A stretch of 64,000 bases of DNA from Lepidurus packardi (taxonomy: Eukaryota; Arthropoda; Branchiopoda; Notostraca; Triopsidae): the NCBI GenBank assembly GCA_023053545.1, contig JAKZAN010000005.1, forward strand, positions 1,798,001-1,862,000. The letters are read 5' to 3'. The stretch's first letter is position 1. Every line of letters starts with the position of its first letter. Below the pieces are notes generated by a model. The model saw only the letters and a program-made list of their open reading frames with translations. It was not told where the DNA came from and ran no database searches. Shown here one piece after another: positions 1-12,829 of this stretch. The position numbers and the translations under genes were made by a program.

Positions 1-97
1 ATTAGGACATTATTACAAAAAGTTTCTTTAAATTACAAATTAAAATTGCGATATTTTTTTAGGAGTAATAAATTACTTCCCAATTGCGATTGCAAGA

Positions 98-647
98 CAG
101 TAGGGGCCCCTTATTGTGATCACATTTGTCAAGTGAATATTGATTCTACTAAGCGGCGATTCGAATAACCGAAAATTGGATATGTGCACATATACAGGTT
201 GATTGCGATGTAATGATAAAAACAAAAACAAAGATACTAAGATCGAAATTACAGTTTATTGCCCACAAAAAGAACCAAATTAACTTAAACTAGAAAATCT
301 ATAAAATTAAGGTTATCTGGGCTATAAATTATAAAAAAATATTCACTTACATTCGTTTGCCTATTTACATTATTTACATGTATTTGTTTACATTAGTCTC
401 TCTCTCTATTTTTCAACATTATATAATGTTTGGAATCACTAGTAAATGCGTAAGTACAGCACATGTGAAGATCTCGATGGAACGCTGTACACGTTCTTTT
501 GGAATGGATTCTAATAGCTCAAAGTGTGATTCCAATAACGCCCAAAATGCTATGAATTGTATCCTTCTGAATCAGTCCTTTAACATGCAATTCTATAGTG
601 CGGCCTTCTAATAACAAGTGACCCCAATAAGCGGCGTTTCCTCTTGT
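98..647. mobile_element. Decayed pogo/Tigger-type non-autonomous element (family E, copy 1)
   Basis: The left end (98-190) and right end (about 540-647) align by eye to the two ends of the better-preserved element at 55888-56730. Both start with CAGTAG followed by a CTTATTGTGATCAC-like stretch and end with the inverted counterpart around AATAAGCGGC. The termini are eroded and no clean TA duplication remains. The interior is about 300 bp shorter than in the other copy, and no transposase-like reading frame is visible. It is a dead, non-coding copy. Confidence 0.6.
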
Positions 648-3600
648 CGTTTTTAATTATTTGTTGATTCTTTGGCAGAAGTGATGTTGCAAGCTTGCAA
701 CAGCCGACATGTTGACAAACTCCACCATAGGATATATGTCTAATTTTCCAGTAAATATAGCATTCTTGCACGTAAGTTCCTATTCGTAAGAACGTAATGC
801 CATTCTTACGATTAAAAAGCCATCGCCTCAGAAAGTACGTTGTACTATCCAGCTTTAGAATTCACTATTGCTATATAAAAACCTTTTGGGATCAATAATG
901 AATTATACCGGTACTCAGTCTATGCCTTTAGGACACACGATTCATTATTGATTTACACAGGTTGGTATCCCAATAATGAATGATAAAACCTCGAACGGTA
1001 GTGAGGTTTACAAACGGTTTTGACGTAAAGTTATTTCGTAATGTGGGATTTGAGCACCAGAGAGAAAAGCTTAGCAAAAAATAAACGAGTCGTTTTGGAC
1101 ACTCTTTTAAGCATCTGCGTGTGCTTTTCCCCTATTGGAAGGGGTGCAAACTGAAAAGAGAAGAAAAAAAGATGTTTGGGATTCCGGAGCAAAGGTTGCT
1201 TACTAAAAACTAAAGCGTTAATGACTTATGCAAAGCGTGAGGCGGAAATCCTCCGTGCTGTAAAAATGTAGAAAACGGTTTTTCTTGTTGTCTTCTTTTA
1301 ACGCTGTCTGTGACTTCCTTCGGTCATGGTGCGGTCATCTTCCGAGTTCAACTGTGTGCTTGGGCTGTGGGAAGGCCGGGGTCAGAGGTCAGCTAACTTC
1401 CCCAGGCAGCAAGAGACTCATAACACATCCCAGCAGCTGCACGGTTTCAACCTTTGACCTTTTTTTCCCCAACCCCGCGGATACATACCCCTTACAAGGT
1501 CCATCTATAGTCGTCCCATCCCCCGAAAGACCCGTTTTTCCTCGATCGTCTATATATTGTACTATGTTATATCCCAGTGTATAGCAGCACTAGTCAAACG
1601 AAGGGGGCTGGCGTGACCACCAGGAAGATTCTGTGATGGTCTCGCGATGTTTGTATGCAATAATGACGTATTACAGAGCCAAGGATGAGGGGTTTGTGTG
1701 AATGCCCAAGTATTCAGACGTGAAAAACTCTGGGGGTGAAAAACTTGGATGAAAGACACGCATTGTTGTGTTGACCAAGGGCCAGTCTTGGCAGCTGCGA
1801 ACGTTTTATAAAAACGTTAGCCCCGTAATGACCCCAACACTGACTTGTGGCTCTATAGCTTGGGTGCAGGCGAACAACACTGCATACCCGTATATATACA
1901 GGCCCCATGGGAGATATAGGTATATAAACGCTAAAAATTCTCATAGCCTCCTCTCTCCTCTCAGTTGTTGCCCGGGCATCGCTCATAGATGAAGGGAAGA
2001 AAAAGAAAACGTAACCGAAAAACAGCCCCCCACGACATCTGGTCATGCAGAACCCTCAGTTTAATACATAATAACCGAGAACTCGGGATAGAAGCCAACC
2101 CTTGTGTTGAAATAACGTGGTAGAGTGCAGCTTCCCCCTTTGTACAACAGATTAGGATGGTCAGTGTTGGATTGCTGAGGGCTCTTCATAGTTTTATTTT
2201 AATATTTTCCTAGATATTCATTAAAAAACTGCCAATCTGACCTAAATCGCAAGCATTCTGAGCCAAAATTAAGCCAAGTCCAAGTCGACAGTGTTGGGAA
2301 AAGACGCCATTTTCCCACTTTAAGAAAGGGAGGGAATTTTAAACAGAACTGTCTGGGAAAAAAGGCTAAAAACAGATTAGGTTATTCAGTGTTGGATTGC
2401 TGCGAATTTTTCACTGTCTCTTTAGTTTCAATTTAAGGTTTCCCTCCATAAAAACTGACTATTTGACCTCAACCGTAAGTATTCCGAGTTTCTGAACACA
2501 ATTAAGCCAAGTCTAGTCAACGGAGTTTGGAAAGGACGCCATCTTGCCCTTCTAAAAAATGGCGGAAACTGTGAAAAGGAATGTCGGAAAAAAACGAATG
2601 TCAACTGGATTAGGAGTTGGAGCGCTGTTTTTCCAGCTGACCAGCGACCAGCATTTCCCGTTTACATTTGCAACAGCGTGTAGTGCGTGTGACTAAAGAG
2701 TCACCCCGTTTTCTTCGTTTTTTCCATTCCTTTCGGGAATTTTCGTGTTGTACGACGTGGCAACAGCCATCTGTCCTGACACCCGCATGAGTGCCAGAAC
2801 GACACTACTTATTACGGGGTATCAAACAATAGCGACGACAGGAAAGGAGGGTCCGGCTGCCAATAGTCTTGAAAGACCTGCTTTCGCCCGTAACAACCAT
2901 CAACGGTATATCAAGAGGTAAACGGTAAGCAAGCCTTTCCCTTCTCATTCATCCGAGTAATTTGTCTCGAAACGGCTGAACCCTAAGTATTTCTGCAGTG
3001 CAGCTGATGGGAAAGTGTCTTGAAATGTTGTTTTTGTCTTTGCGATTACGGTCCTAGACGCACTCGTATGCTTCCTATGGCCTCACATCCATATCCAGGG
3101 GGGCAGTTTGGAGTGACCAGAACGCTAGACTGGAAGAATAGATGACTACTTGGGTGCGTAAAAGAGCTGAAGCAGAAAGTGAAAACGGAAGTCCTGGATT
3201 AAGTTTTTGTGCTGCAGCACCCAGGCATGAATATGCGACCTCTTTAGGTCTTTCCCTATTCCCCTTTTTTTCTTTGGATACTAATTCTTCTTACATTACA
3301 TAAGTACTGCATTTTCGCTTGGCCAGCATCATCCCATGTCCCAAAAGGCTCGCATATAAGGGTGGCATAAGTTCATTACAAGTGACGTGAGGCCAAAGGG
3401 CAGCTGGGGACGTCTCATTCTTTTTTTTTTTTTGGTTGTTGGCGATCCTTTTTTGTCCATATTGTATTTTTCTCGTCGGTCATACACGAGGATGTGGGAT
3501 GCTTTGGATGACCAGGTGCGTTTGGGATGATGGTTAGAAGAATATAAGGGGAAGGATTAGGAGTCAAACTCTTTAGGGCCTCTTGTGCCATGCTGCCCTT

Positions 3601-6159
3601 TCCCCCCTTTTTTATGGGGAATGAATATTAATCCATTGACAAGAGCTGGCTGTGGAGAATGAATTGGATCGTGCCACTGCAACGTGGATAGAGAATATCC
3701 CGTTCAACGTGACACGTGGGCCCAGGGGGTTACAAAAACACAAAGGATCCTGCACTCGTGGGCAAGCAGGACAATAATAGACACATACTGACCTTGGTTA
3801 ACCCTTTGTTGGATGTTTTTTTGCAATTTTTCTTAATTCTAACCCTTGCCCGACCAAACAGCCAAAGCCTACAGCGTGTTTATAACTTCTAGAGACTTAG
3901 TCCCTCTGTTTATTTGTGTAGTTACTTTCTATTCTATAGCATTATTTCAAAGCTTTCCCTTTTTTAGATCCACTCCTTTTGACAGACTCTAATTTTGGGT
4001 ACAATTTGAACTATTAAAAGCCAACTTTAAAAGAAAAAATTAGGTCAAAGCAGTTGATCAACTAAATAAGTTCCATTAAATATAATTTGTATAGCAAATT
4101 CTTATCCTAGAAAATTACCGTTTGTCGTAGTTCGTACAACACGCATATACTGCAAATATCTAAATTGCTGCAAAGCCTCGGATGTTTCAGTCTATTTATT
4201 GTAATTATTTCATCTCGATTGCAATGCTGGGCTATAAGTAAGTCGTAACTTATTTATATCTTCCAACAGTTTCCCAATTACATTTTTTACACAACATTTT
4301 ACGCGAACGCAAACAAGTTATAATTGCTGACTTGCTGTACAAAGCAATACAGCTAATCGTGCAATTTAAAAGTTAAAACAGTACAACGTGTTACAAAATT
4401 GACTAAATGGTTTCATACTAGGGAAATATAAGAATGACGAATAAATAGAACGAGATATTCAAAAGTGTATGCGCCTTCCAACACCCTATCCGCATTTCAC
4501 TCTGCTTGTCGTCACAAATTCAATCAAACCATTTGCATACGTCATCTGTCTTGAAATCAGATCTCGTCCGCAAGGCCAGTTTGTACCAAAAAATCGTTGC
4601 GGAGACCACACATTTTCTATTCTTTAAGTCATTTTTCGTTTATTTTTTCCTCTCCGTTCAACCGCGAGAGAAAGGGGAAGTTTTACTGTAAAAATGTGGG
4701 TTCTTGTGCGCCTCAGGGGATGCTGTATGTGCCTCAGGCTGTCCTGATAATGTAGCCGCAAGGGTCATTTACTTATAACTCGACTTCCTTGGACTTTTGC
4801 ATGACATGACAACCCCGGCAAAGGCACAGGGCACTGAGAACAGGAGCCGGAAAGTTACTATGGAGACTTGATGAATTTCATTCCTCTAGAGTATTACACA
4901 AGTCGACGTCAGTCTCCATTTTCTTTTCCGAGTAGCTTTACTCTCCTACAAATTCTGCATTCCAACTTTCCAATTAGATACCAAAAAAATACATCACAAT
5001 ATTTTAAACAAACAATGCATGCTTTTAAACCAACAGTGCGCGGTTTTCGCAAAAAAAAAAAATCTTAGAAATAGATACCGAACGTAATTAACGTACTTAA
5101 ACGTTGATTCGTTACGTTATTTTTGTTATTTTAACTTTGCAGAAAGGAAGCGTTGTCATGTGAATTTCTTAAAAAATAATTAATTTCATGAAGAATTTGA
5201 ATTATATAGTAATGCTACTTTTATTAAAAGAGTGTATGTTATTTGAGCTAGACGTATACCATTATATTAATTTTGTTATTGAACCCAATGACAACACAAA
5301 TTACAAAGGAGCATTTACATTCTACTCGTAGTGCAGCAGGTGCAGCGCAGTGGGGCTTTAAAGCAAGGAAAAAAGTTCAATATTACGATATGGAAGAGAA
5401 CAGGAGTTTCAGATGATTGTATATGACGCTGCCCATTCATGTTGGGCGTCATAGCAACGCATTACCTAGACGGCCAGGACCTTACCATACGAGAATCGGA
5501 GGCAAGTTACAAAATTCAATTGAAATCCAATTTGGCTTCGCGATGTTCCACTTTTTTCTTCCCAATCTTTGTGGGCATTTTCCTGACAGGACTTATGCAT
5601 GGGAAAATGATTGTCATCGAAAACCCATGACACGTTGATGACATTTGAGCCCGTGACCCACGCGTGCTGCCTCTGCTTACATGATGTTATGCATATTTTT
5701 CGAGCTTAGCCTATATATCGTTCATCAGGTTCTCCCAACTTGGGGCGAGATAGCTAACAATCCTTTTCCTCCGCAAAAAGGGATAAGGAGTCATACCCGA
5801 AGAAATAGGGGGGAAAAAGGGACGAACTTTTATTTGGATAAATGGATAAACCCCATAATAGCCTTCGGACGCGGATATGCAACGCGTGGCCGGAAGGTTT
5901 CCTAGATCATTGTGGTGGAAATGGAGGCGCACCGTAACTTCATTAGATCTTATTAGAGTCGATCGTTGGACACGCTTTTTGGCGCAAGATACGGCCTTAT
6001 TTTTCCGACAGTTTTCATCCCAACGTACCTTACATCCTCTACACTCTTTGCTTTCGCCATAAAGGAAATAACTCCATCACCGCAAGTACTCTTGACTGCC
6101 GTGCAAGTTATTTTACCTCATTGCTGAATTAATCTCAACTTTTTTGCCTAGTCCGATAC
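648..6159. other. Long stretch without a recognisable gene
   Basis: No reading frame here resembles a known protein. The open frames present are short, overlap each other on both strands and lack a consistent splice context. The only structure found is the diverged tandem repeat at 2147-2615. Homopolymer runs (T at 3421-3434, A near 5050) and ordinary AT-rich sequence make up the rest. Confidence 0.5.
2147..2615. repeat. Diverged tandem direct repeat, two units of about 225 bp
   Basis: Unit 1 (2147-2371) and unit 2 (2372-about 2600) share ordered blocks: ACAGATTAGG, CAGTGTTGGATTGCTG, TTTGACCT/CTGACCTAAA, AATTAAGCCAAGTC and a GACGCCATTTTGCCC-like block. Near 2615 a third start is visible (GGATTAGGAGTTGGA). 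The units are clearly related but diverged, so the duplication is old. No coding potential is seen. Confidence 0.65.
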
Positions 6160-6875
6160 AGTGGTGCCTCTCATAACGAATGTTCCGCATTACTAACCAC
6201 ACGCGCGCTCTGTTTTGTTTTTTACATTTGTGGAAAGATCAGGGCTTTTTTAGTGTTGTCAAAATGGCATCTAAGAAGACAGTTAGTGGAAAGAGTAGAA
6301 AAGCACTTACTATCGAAATGAAGCAAGAAATCATAGACCAAAGAGACTCGGGAGCTAGAGTTGTGGATCTTGTAGCTGAATATGGAGTGGCCAAGTCAAC
6401 CATAGGACCAATTTTAGCCCATAGAGAATCAATCATGAAAGCTAAGGTGGCCAAGGAGTCTCAAGAGTTTGTTCACAGCTACACAGAAAAATAGATTAGT
6501 GATGAAATGGAGAAGTTGCTGTTAGTTTGGATTAATGAAAGGCAAATGAAAGGAGATTTAACGACGCAGGAAATAATTTGTGACAAAGCTAGGGCCATGT
6601 ATGAAGAGCTTAAAGATCCACTCCAGGAACAAACTCACAAGCTTTAGAACAAGAGGAAGAGGAGTCCAAAGCCAGTAGGGGGTGGTTTCACAGGTTTAAG
6701 AAAAGAAGTGTCATCATGCAAAATTACGATTTTTAACGATTTTGGACCGACCTCAGAAACGGATCAAAATTATTCCCATAGTAACGTATGGGAAACGGCG
6801 TCCCACTTAACGAACAATTCGCAGAAGGAACGCCGTCTTGGAACGGATTGCGTTCGTTATGCGAGGCACCATCTG
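6160..6875 (+). mobile_element. Internally deleted Tigger (pogo superfamily) element
   Basis: It begins with CAGTGGTGCCTCTCATAACG and ends with the inverted counterpart TTATGCGAGGCACCATCTG, the Tigger-type terminal inverted repeat. It retains the 5' part of a transposase gene (helix-turn-helix region and the start of the Tc5-type DNA-binding domain) and then jumps to 3' terminal sequence, so the whole catalytic domain is missing. It is a different subfamily from the Tigger copies at 29.9 and 39.3 kb, whose terminal repeats read CAGTGGAACC. Confidence 0.75.
6264..6712 (+). pseudogene. Tigger transposase N-terminal fragment
   Basis: The frame from ATG 6264 gives a basic N-terminus and a CENP-B/psq-type helix-turn-helix (VDLVAEYGVAKSTIGPI). 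It runs to a TAG at 6492 and then continues in frame with MEKLLLVWINERQMKGDLT and, after further breaks, GWFHRFKKRS. These blocks align with residues near the start of the longer Tigger transposase at 39572 (VEKLLLVWINEK, GWFEKFKRR). The TAG, a second stop near 6645 and the loss of the DDE catalytic domain make it non-functional. Known for the family: these domains bind the terminal repeats. Confidence 0.75.
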
Positions 6876-7484
6876 TGCTGGAATCTTGTCAGAACCCAAC
6901 TTAGCAATGCAGTTCTAAGAAGTTTACTTGTTTGCGGAATTGATTGTTTGTTGTGTGAAGGGTTCGGCACAAACCTCGGCACACCTTTTCTGTGCGTCAA
7001 GTCGCACAAGACCCACCCTAACATAACAACCCGGTTTACATGTGTAACTACGCAATAAGTTATTAAGCTGCTAAACTGATGCTTACATTTTGGCAGGGAA
7101 ACATCTTCAGTCTTTATATATGTCGCATAGCACTATTTCTAAGTACCAGAAGCTTTTTATCACTATGAAAAGTACAACGTGAAATTTGTCTTGCAAAAAG
7201 GAACTCTTGTTACGCTCAACGTTTGGCGCAAAGAAGCATTCCGGTCACGCCTCTTCGATCCTTTTCCTAAGCTTTAGCGCTCTCTGTGCTCCTCTGCGAA
7301 ACTGAAGGTGATGGAGGCGGGGCTTGTTGCTGCCGGACGCTGCATGCTGTATGCTTAGAACACACGTGGTAGAGAAAATACAGTTAAATTAAAGTGATTT
7401 GTAACTATCTCCAACCGAGGAGAACCAAGTAAACTTAATTTAATTTTGCTTTACAGTATTAATTTCGATTTCCCCATAGGTGCA
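6876..7484. other. Intergenic / 5' region of the RRP15-like gene
   Basis: No protein-like frame is visible. Immediately before the RRP15-like start there is a pyrimidine-rich acceptor-like CCCCATAG ending at 7479, so the gene probably has a 5' UTR exon and intron in this stretch. I cannot place the donor. Confidence 0.4.
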
Positions 7485-8579
7485 ATGTCGTCAGATGAAT
7501 TTGAGGACTTGGATGATACCTTTAATGCTTCTGAAGGCGATGAATCGGTCGGCAGTGATTTAGAAGGAGAAGAAGATGTAAACGACAGTGAAAAAGACGA
7601 ACAAGAGGACAATGATGAGGACGATGATGAAGACGATGTGTACGAAAACGCATCAACTGGTTCCGGAAATGAGGAAGATACGCAAAACGACGACCCTGCC
7701 AGCAAGCTAAGCAGAAATGCGTGTTGGGCTGATGCTATGGCAAAAGTTCTTCACTCCAACAAGCCAAAAAACAGTCGAACCATCATTTTGGCCAAAGCCA
7801 GAAAGGATGCTGATATTATTAAATCCAGAGCTGCAAGAGAAGAGCAAGCCAGTGTCAATCAAGCCGCCTTTGAAATAGCCTCGCAGGATCCAAATAAGCC
7901 GGACGTCAAATCCACAATTGTCCTTAAACAAGAAGACCAAAAACCTGTAATTTCTAAAGCGGAGTTTGACAGAAGGCAAAAGGTATGTTACCGAATAAGA
8001 TATAATTAGATATAAGATATAATTTTTCCTCATACTCGTATTTTTAGAAACGAGATTGGGATCTTATTGGCCGGATTAAGACTGATTTTGTCAATGATCG
8101 CGACAAGGAACGCGCCCTGGGCAAGCTGGCAACAAAGTAGCGTACATGTCTTACTTCATGTCATTTGGAAAGCTAAACCACTCATTTGTTAGGGGTGTGG
8201 TGCAGTTATTCAATGCTGTACGGATACAGCAGAAAAATATCCATGTAGAAATGCAGCGAGCCGGTCCACTGGAAAGAAAACGCGATAAAGTTTTAAAATC
8301 CCTCGACAAGAAGGCATTTTTAAACTTACTCCAAGGCCAGACCAAAGGCAAAACTTCCGTTAAACATGAAAGAGAGGTAAATAATTCACAATTTCGTAGT
8401 GAGTGCAGAATCTAATGTAAAGTATTTTCTAGGTGAAAGACGAGCAAATGGATGGTGGAGACGAAAGTGAATGTGAAAACCCTTCGTGGTCCGTTTTGCG
8501 AGACGATTTCATGAATGGGGGTAAACCTGCCAGGATACGTGATTGGAACAAGGGAAGTAGTGACGAAGAGGGCGACTAA
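7485..8579 (+). CDS. RRP15: RRP15-like ribosomal RNA processing protein
   Basis: Four coding exons are supported: 7485-7982, 8048-8136, 8193-8376 and 8433-8579. All introns are GT-AG of 56-65 bp and all phases agree, giving about 305 aa. The first 75 residues are extremely acidic and Ser-rich. From about residue 80 comes the family signature WADAMAKVL, then a Lys/Arg-rich stretch, then WDLIGRIKTDFVNDRDKE, GVVQLFNAV and RKRDKVLKSLDKKAFL, which match the conserved C-terminal half of RRP15. The tail is Asp/Glu-rich (SSDEEGD). RRP15 family proteins act in the nucleolus in pre-60S maturation; that is family knowledge and is not shown here. The start at 7485 follows an acceptor-like CATAG, so an upstream in-frame ATG at 7446 probably lies in an intron. 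Confidence 0.92.
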
Positions 8580-8847
8580 ATACACAGCTTGTTTTATAAG
8601 GTCTATGACCCAATTTCTTCTCCTTTTCTTACAATTATACAATGTCTCGGAAGGATTAGTACATAATAAGATGGCACGAGACCATGTAGGCCTGGGGTTG
8701 CTGTAGCAATGCAGTTTATTCAACCTTAAAAAGCAACAGTCGCGACACAAAGCACCCGTTTCCTAAATAGTTTGCAAGAATAGCAGCAGAAAGCCATTCT
8801 TCGTTCACTCAGCAGCCCAAATGTGAAAAAATTGATTAATACCAAGC

Positions 8848-9977
8848 TTATTGAACTGCTAATTTGGCCAAGAAACCATTTTCTCCTCCTACGTAGACAA
8901 TCCCTTGTTCGGTAGTGGCAATGGACATAATAACGTTTCCTACATCCAAACCAGCCAAACGATCTGCGGTATTAGCATCCCAAACTTGCAAAGTATTATC
9001 CCAGCCTCCGCTGTAGAACTTGGATTCGTCTGGGCTGCAGCACAGGGCATTTATAATTCGGGTCCCGGGCACTGTGGATGCCTTCAATGGATACTGGTGT
9101 CCGTCATCTTCGTAAATACGTAAAGATAAGCCATCTTTGGTAACCAGGCAAAGTTTATGACTTTGACGGCACAAGGAAATCGGGCTACGCCCTTCCACAG
9201 TATGCAGATTTGCAAGGAGCTTATGCTCTCCTAAGAAAAATCATATACGTGTACACTCATCATACGTATAGTACAGTGTTGAATTGAGAGGAAAGGGAAG
9301 CAGAAGTACACTACCTGTTCCAATATTGGATACAGTCAAATCTCGGTCACGTACAGTGTACAGTTTATTGTTGGCTACTACCATATCCCAAACTTCTTCC
9401 AGAGTCTCGTACTTAAACAGCGTAGAATTTCCTCGCCAAACGTGAATCTTAAGTCAGGTTAACATGAAGATCATTAGCTATACTGTCTAAGTGCTATATG
9501 TCGTGGTTGACAGTATTCAGACCAGACGTGTTGGGATATTTTACCTCCCCCGTGGAGTCCCCAGAGTACAGCAGTCCGTCTTCGCTGGCTGTCAAGCGAC
9601 GCACAGCATCCTGGTGGGCTTTTAAAGTCTCCAAAACTGAGGGAGCGGCCCCGTTCGCTTGCAAGGAAAAGGAGCGAATTGTTCCATCATCACACGCGGC
9701 GTACAAAATCTGTCCCAGAATGATTACATCATAAAGAACGCCGGCGCCAACAGATACGACATGTTCGAGCGTCAAATCGGGCAGCCAGATCTTTGAAATG
9801 CAATAAAAGATTCAATTATTCTTAGCAGAAATATACAAAAAAATCTTTTACCCGTATATCACCGTCGTCCGCAGCGGTATAAATGCGTTTTGTGGGCTCG
9901 TGCCACAACACCTTTTCGATATCCGAAGCATGGCAAGACTCCGGCAATGCTTTTTGTTCTAAATTGACGTTCACCAT
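8848..9977 (-). CDS. WD40-repeat protein, family not identified
   Basis: Four exons on the minus strand, 9977-9852, 9790-9545, 9447-9315 and 9230-8848, join with correct phases into about 295 aa. Repeated WD/GH-like blades are visible: IYTAADDGDIRIW, LYAACDDGTIRSF, LYSGDSTGEIHVW, FYSGGWDNTLQVWD and a last blade ending VYVGGENGFLAKL. The length suits a single seven-bladed propeller with no other domain. There is no signal peptide or membrane segment, so a cytosolic or nuclear scaffold is likely. I could not assign it to a named WD40 family. It lies tail-to-tail with the RRP15-like gene (3' ends about 270 bp apart) and in the same direction as MICU1. Confidence 0.85.
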
Positions 9978-10341
9978 TCTGAAAAATCAACCGATTCACC
10001 TCCCCAAAGTCAGTTTCAGGAATGAACGTGAGTATGCTTGTACGTGTAGGCTTCCCTCCCCTGAGCAGCAAACACCCCATTCCTTGGGTCCTTTCTAAAC
10101 TTAGCTGGCCGAACCTTCGCGAACCAAGTCTGAAAATAACCAACATCTGCTATTGCACCCCATGTTGTCTAACTTCACCGAACCTTTTAACCCTACAGTT
10201 GATTGATTACTAGCTGCCAGGCAGGCATATGCTTGTTTGGCTGTATTCAGTACGTAGTACACCAGGAAATAACGCTATGCAATAACAAACTTAAAGCTAA
10301 TGAGAATCAACTTGGTTATAATAATGTATGGTGTAAACGGT
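9978..10341. other. Intergenic region between WD40 gene and MICU1
   Basis: It contains the WD40 gene promoter side and the 3' end of MICU1. No further coding or RNA feature was recognised. Confidence 0.4.
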
Positions 10342-12829
10342 TTAAGATTTGGCATCCATTAACGCCGGACGCGAAGCTAAAGCACATCGCCACATCGAAG
10401 CTATTGCTTTGGTAAACCCTGTATCTTTTGGTTTCTCCAAGCCGCGTTGAACTCGTTGTTTCATGACCCACACAAACTCTTTGTTACTTAAGTGACCGTC
10501 CTCTATGGAAAAAAGACAAAATGAGATTAATTGAGCAACATTATGATACACTATTACATTATTTAGTAGTTTAAAAGCTAATTTAAATATTATTTTGTTC
10601 AAAGTTTAAAACTTAGCACAGACAGTTTTTGACGTTGAGATGTGAATGCTAACAGCTTTTAATTAACTAGGTTGCTTTTAGTCTATTCTAAGAATGTACG
10701 GTAACATGGACTGTACTTACGGTCTTCGTCGAATATTGTGAAAATAACATCTACTAAATGTTTCGACAACTCCACATGTGCTACTGTACGGGCAACATGT
10801 GTAAACGTTTCTAAGAAAAAATACCAATTATACAGAGGTTAAAAAGGAATAAAAAGAATGAAGGGCGAATTTAAAAGAGGAAAGATAAAGGATTAAAAAA
10901 GAATACCTTCATCAATAGCAGCGCCCGCAATGTTGTAGAAAGACAAAGCCGTGTCCACGTCTTGTATGCAATTGAGAAGCCGGAAGAGCGACAAATAGTC
11001 TTGCAAAGAAATTCCGCCTTCGCCTTCCATTTCAGCGTATTTATGTCGGACGCGTTTGATCATTTTGGACTTTCGCTTTTGATGATAACCTGCATATGCC
11101 AAAAGCAGTTCCGCAAAGGCAGTTTCTGGCAAGCGCCCATCAGTAGGACGCGGGCCGGCCCGGTGGAATTCCAAAGTCTGGATTTCGGTTTGTAGTTGAG
11201 ATTGGAATGCCAAGAAACGCTCGATGGTCAACTTTTTATCCAAATTAGGACCAAAGAAGTACGTACTCAACGCTGAATTGACAAGCTGCTCAAATACAAA
11301 ATAGATTGCAAATTGCTCTAACTTCCTAACATAGAGCGCAAAGAAATACTTTATAAGTCGAAGCGTGGGCGTGCGTAAGAGGCATTTCGCGATGTCGAGC
11401 ACCATGAGCGGAACTGTGCCGAGCTAAAGCGGCGACTTGGAAAAACTCGTCTGCGTCAACTTCTCCATCACCGTTCAAATCAAACAGACGAAAAGCAATC
11501 TGAAACTGGCGGCTTGAAGCTAAACAGATTTTTGAAAAAATATAAAATAAAGTGTGATTAATGTTTCCTTTTCAAAAGAAAAGTTTCGCTTACTGGATAA
11601 AACTGTAAGAAGGAAAATGTAGTCCGAATAAGAGATAAGGCCAGCGCTTCCCAAACGGTAGAAAATGCTATCAGGGTGCAGAGAACGGGAGAAAACTTCG
11701 TTGTTCTGAAAGGTCTACAATTAATAACATCCAACGTTTAACCGACCGGAGCAAAGCTATGGCAACAAAGGGAAAACGAAACAATGGTTTTACCTTTTGC
11801 TTATCCCATTTATCCCACGACTTGATTAGCACAGAAAAGAAGAAAAGAAGATGGGTTAACAAACCACAATTCCCACGCCGAAAAAATTAAGCCCATTGTA
11901 AGCATTAGTTTTAACTCAAAATTCAAGGTTAAATAAGTTAATTTCTAAGGCAATCTGCTTTACCTTCGGGTCGAATCGTCGAAACTGATCCAAACCCAAA
12001 CCTAAGCGACGAAAAATCGGGTTACTTCGCCTTTATCATGCAGTTTGAATCTCTTGCCTTCAGGTTGCCGCACTCCTGGAGTAATTGAACGAAGAAAGTC
12101 GTCTGGTGTCATAAAAATCTCAGCTTCCTGGCCGTTAATTATGGCTTGCAAGGTGGCAAAGTAACGAAATACTTTATCAGGACTAGAATATTGACGAACA
12201 CGGTTTTCATACTCGATAATCTAGAAGGAAATACTGCAAGGTTCGGACTACAGAAAATGTATTTAAACTTTTCGCTCGCGGAAACCAGGTTTCTTCGATT
12301 TTTTGCCATCGGCGGAGCTGTCGTCTTCTTTCTCGTCTTCATCGCTGCTTTTATTGCTAACTTCACTATCAATTGTGGCTGCATCAGCTTTGGGAAAGAC
12401 CTTCTTCATAAGCCTAATAAACATTCATTTTGAAGATACAGTACTACAAAAGTTTATTGTAAAAACAAATCTTACCACTTTTTGTCAGCCCAGGCTCCAA
12501 ACATTATGGTAATAAGTACTGCAATGTAAGCTAAAGTGAACTTGGAAGTAGGTTCTTGTTTGTGGCCGAAGTTCTTATATCCTCTTGATTGCGATGTTTG
12601 TTCCAATCCGGCTGAAGACATATTAAATTACGTCTTTAGTACAATGCCGGAATATTATGTTACCTAGCCCTGTGGTCATAGTCTGGGAATCCAACAATGC
12701 ATTGACTCTGTTGTGCTTGTGAGATACGGCTATCTTTTTGGTGAAAATATGCGAATATTGTACATTATGTGCGCAACGCGTCGTTGAAAGGAGTAAGGGT
12801 ATAAAACCCTTGGTCACTAGTCTGTTCAT
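10342..12829 (-). CDS. MICU1: MICU1, EF-hand regulator of the mitochondrial calcium uniporter
   Basis: Eleven exons (12829-12664, 12611-12476, 12413-12269, 12220-12058, 12001-11964, 11820-11794, 11714-11594, 11519-11350, 11285-10907, 10810-10721, 10502-10342) join in phase to about 531 aa, close to insect MICU1. Residues 1-35 are basic and Ser/Thr-rich, like a mitochondrial presequence. A hydrophobic segment lies at about 80-97, followed by an acidic stretch and a polybasic [12 protein letters not shown]. Conserved blocks include [39 protein letters not shown] and [17 protein letters not shown]. Two canonical EF-hand loops are intact, [12 protein letters not shown] (about 279-290) and [12 protein letters not shown] (about 476-487), and the C-terminus has [11 protein letters not shown]. 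In the family it senses Ca2+ in the intermembrane space and gates MCU. One intron is GC-AG (12002-12057). An upstream in-frame ATG at 12865 is possible but gives a poorer presequence. Confidence 0.94.
12002..12057 (-). other. MICU1: GC-AG intron in MICU1
   Basis: On the minus strand the upstream exon ends CCTGAAG and the intron starts GCAAGAG and ends CGCTTAG, 56 bp. Removing it gives [14 protein letters not shown], the expected MICU1 sequence. Reading through gives a TAG stop after 19 codons. No GT donor of workable length exists nearby. Confidence 0.8.
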
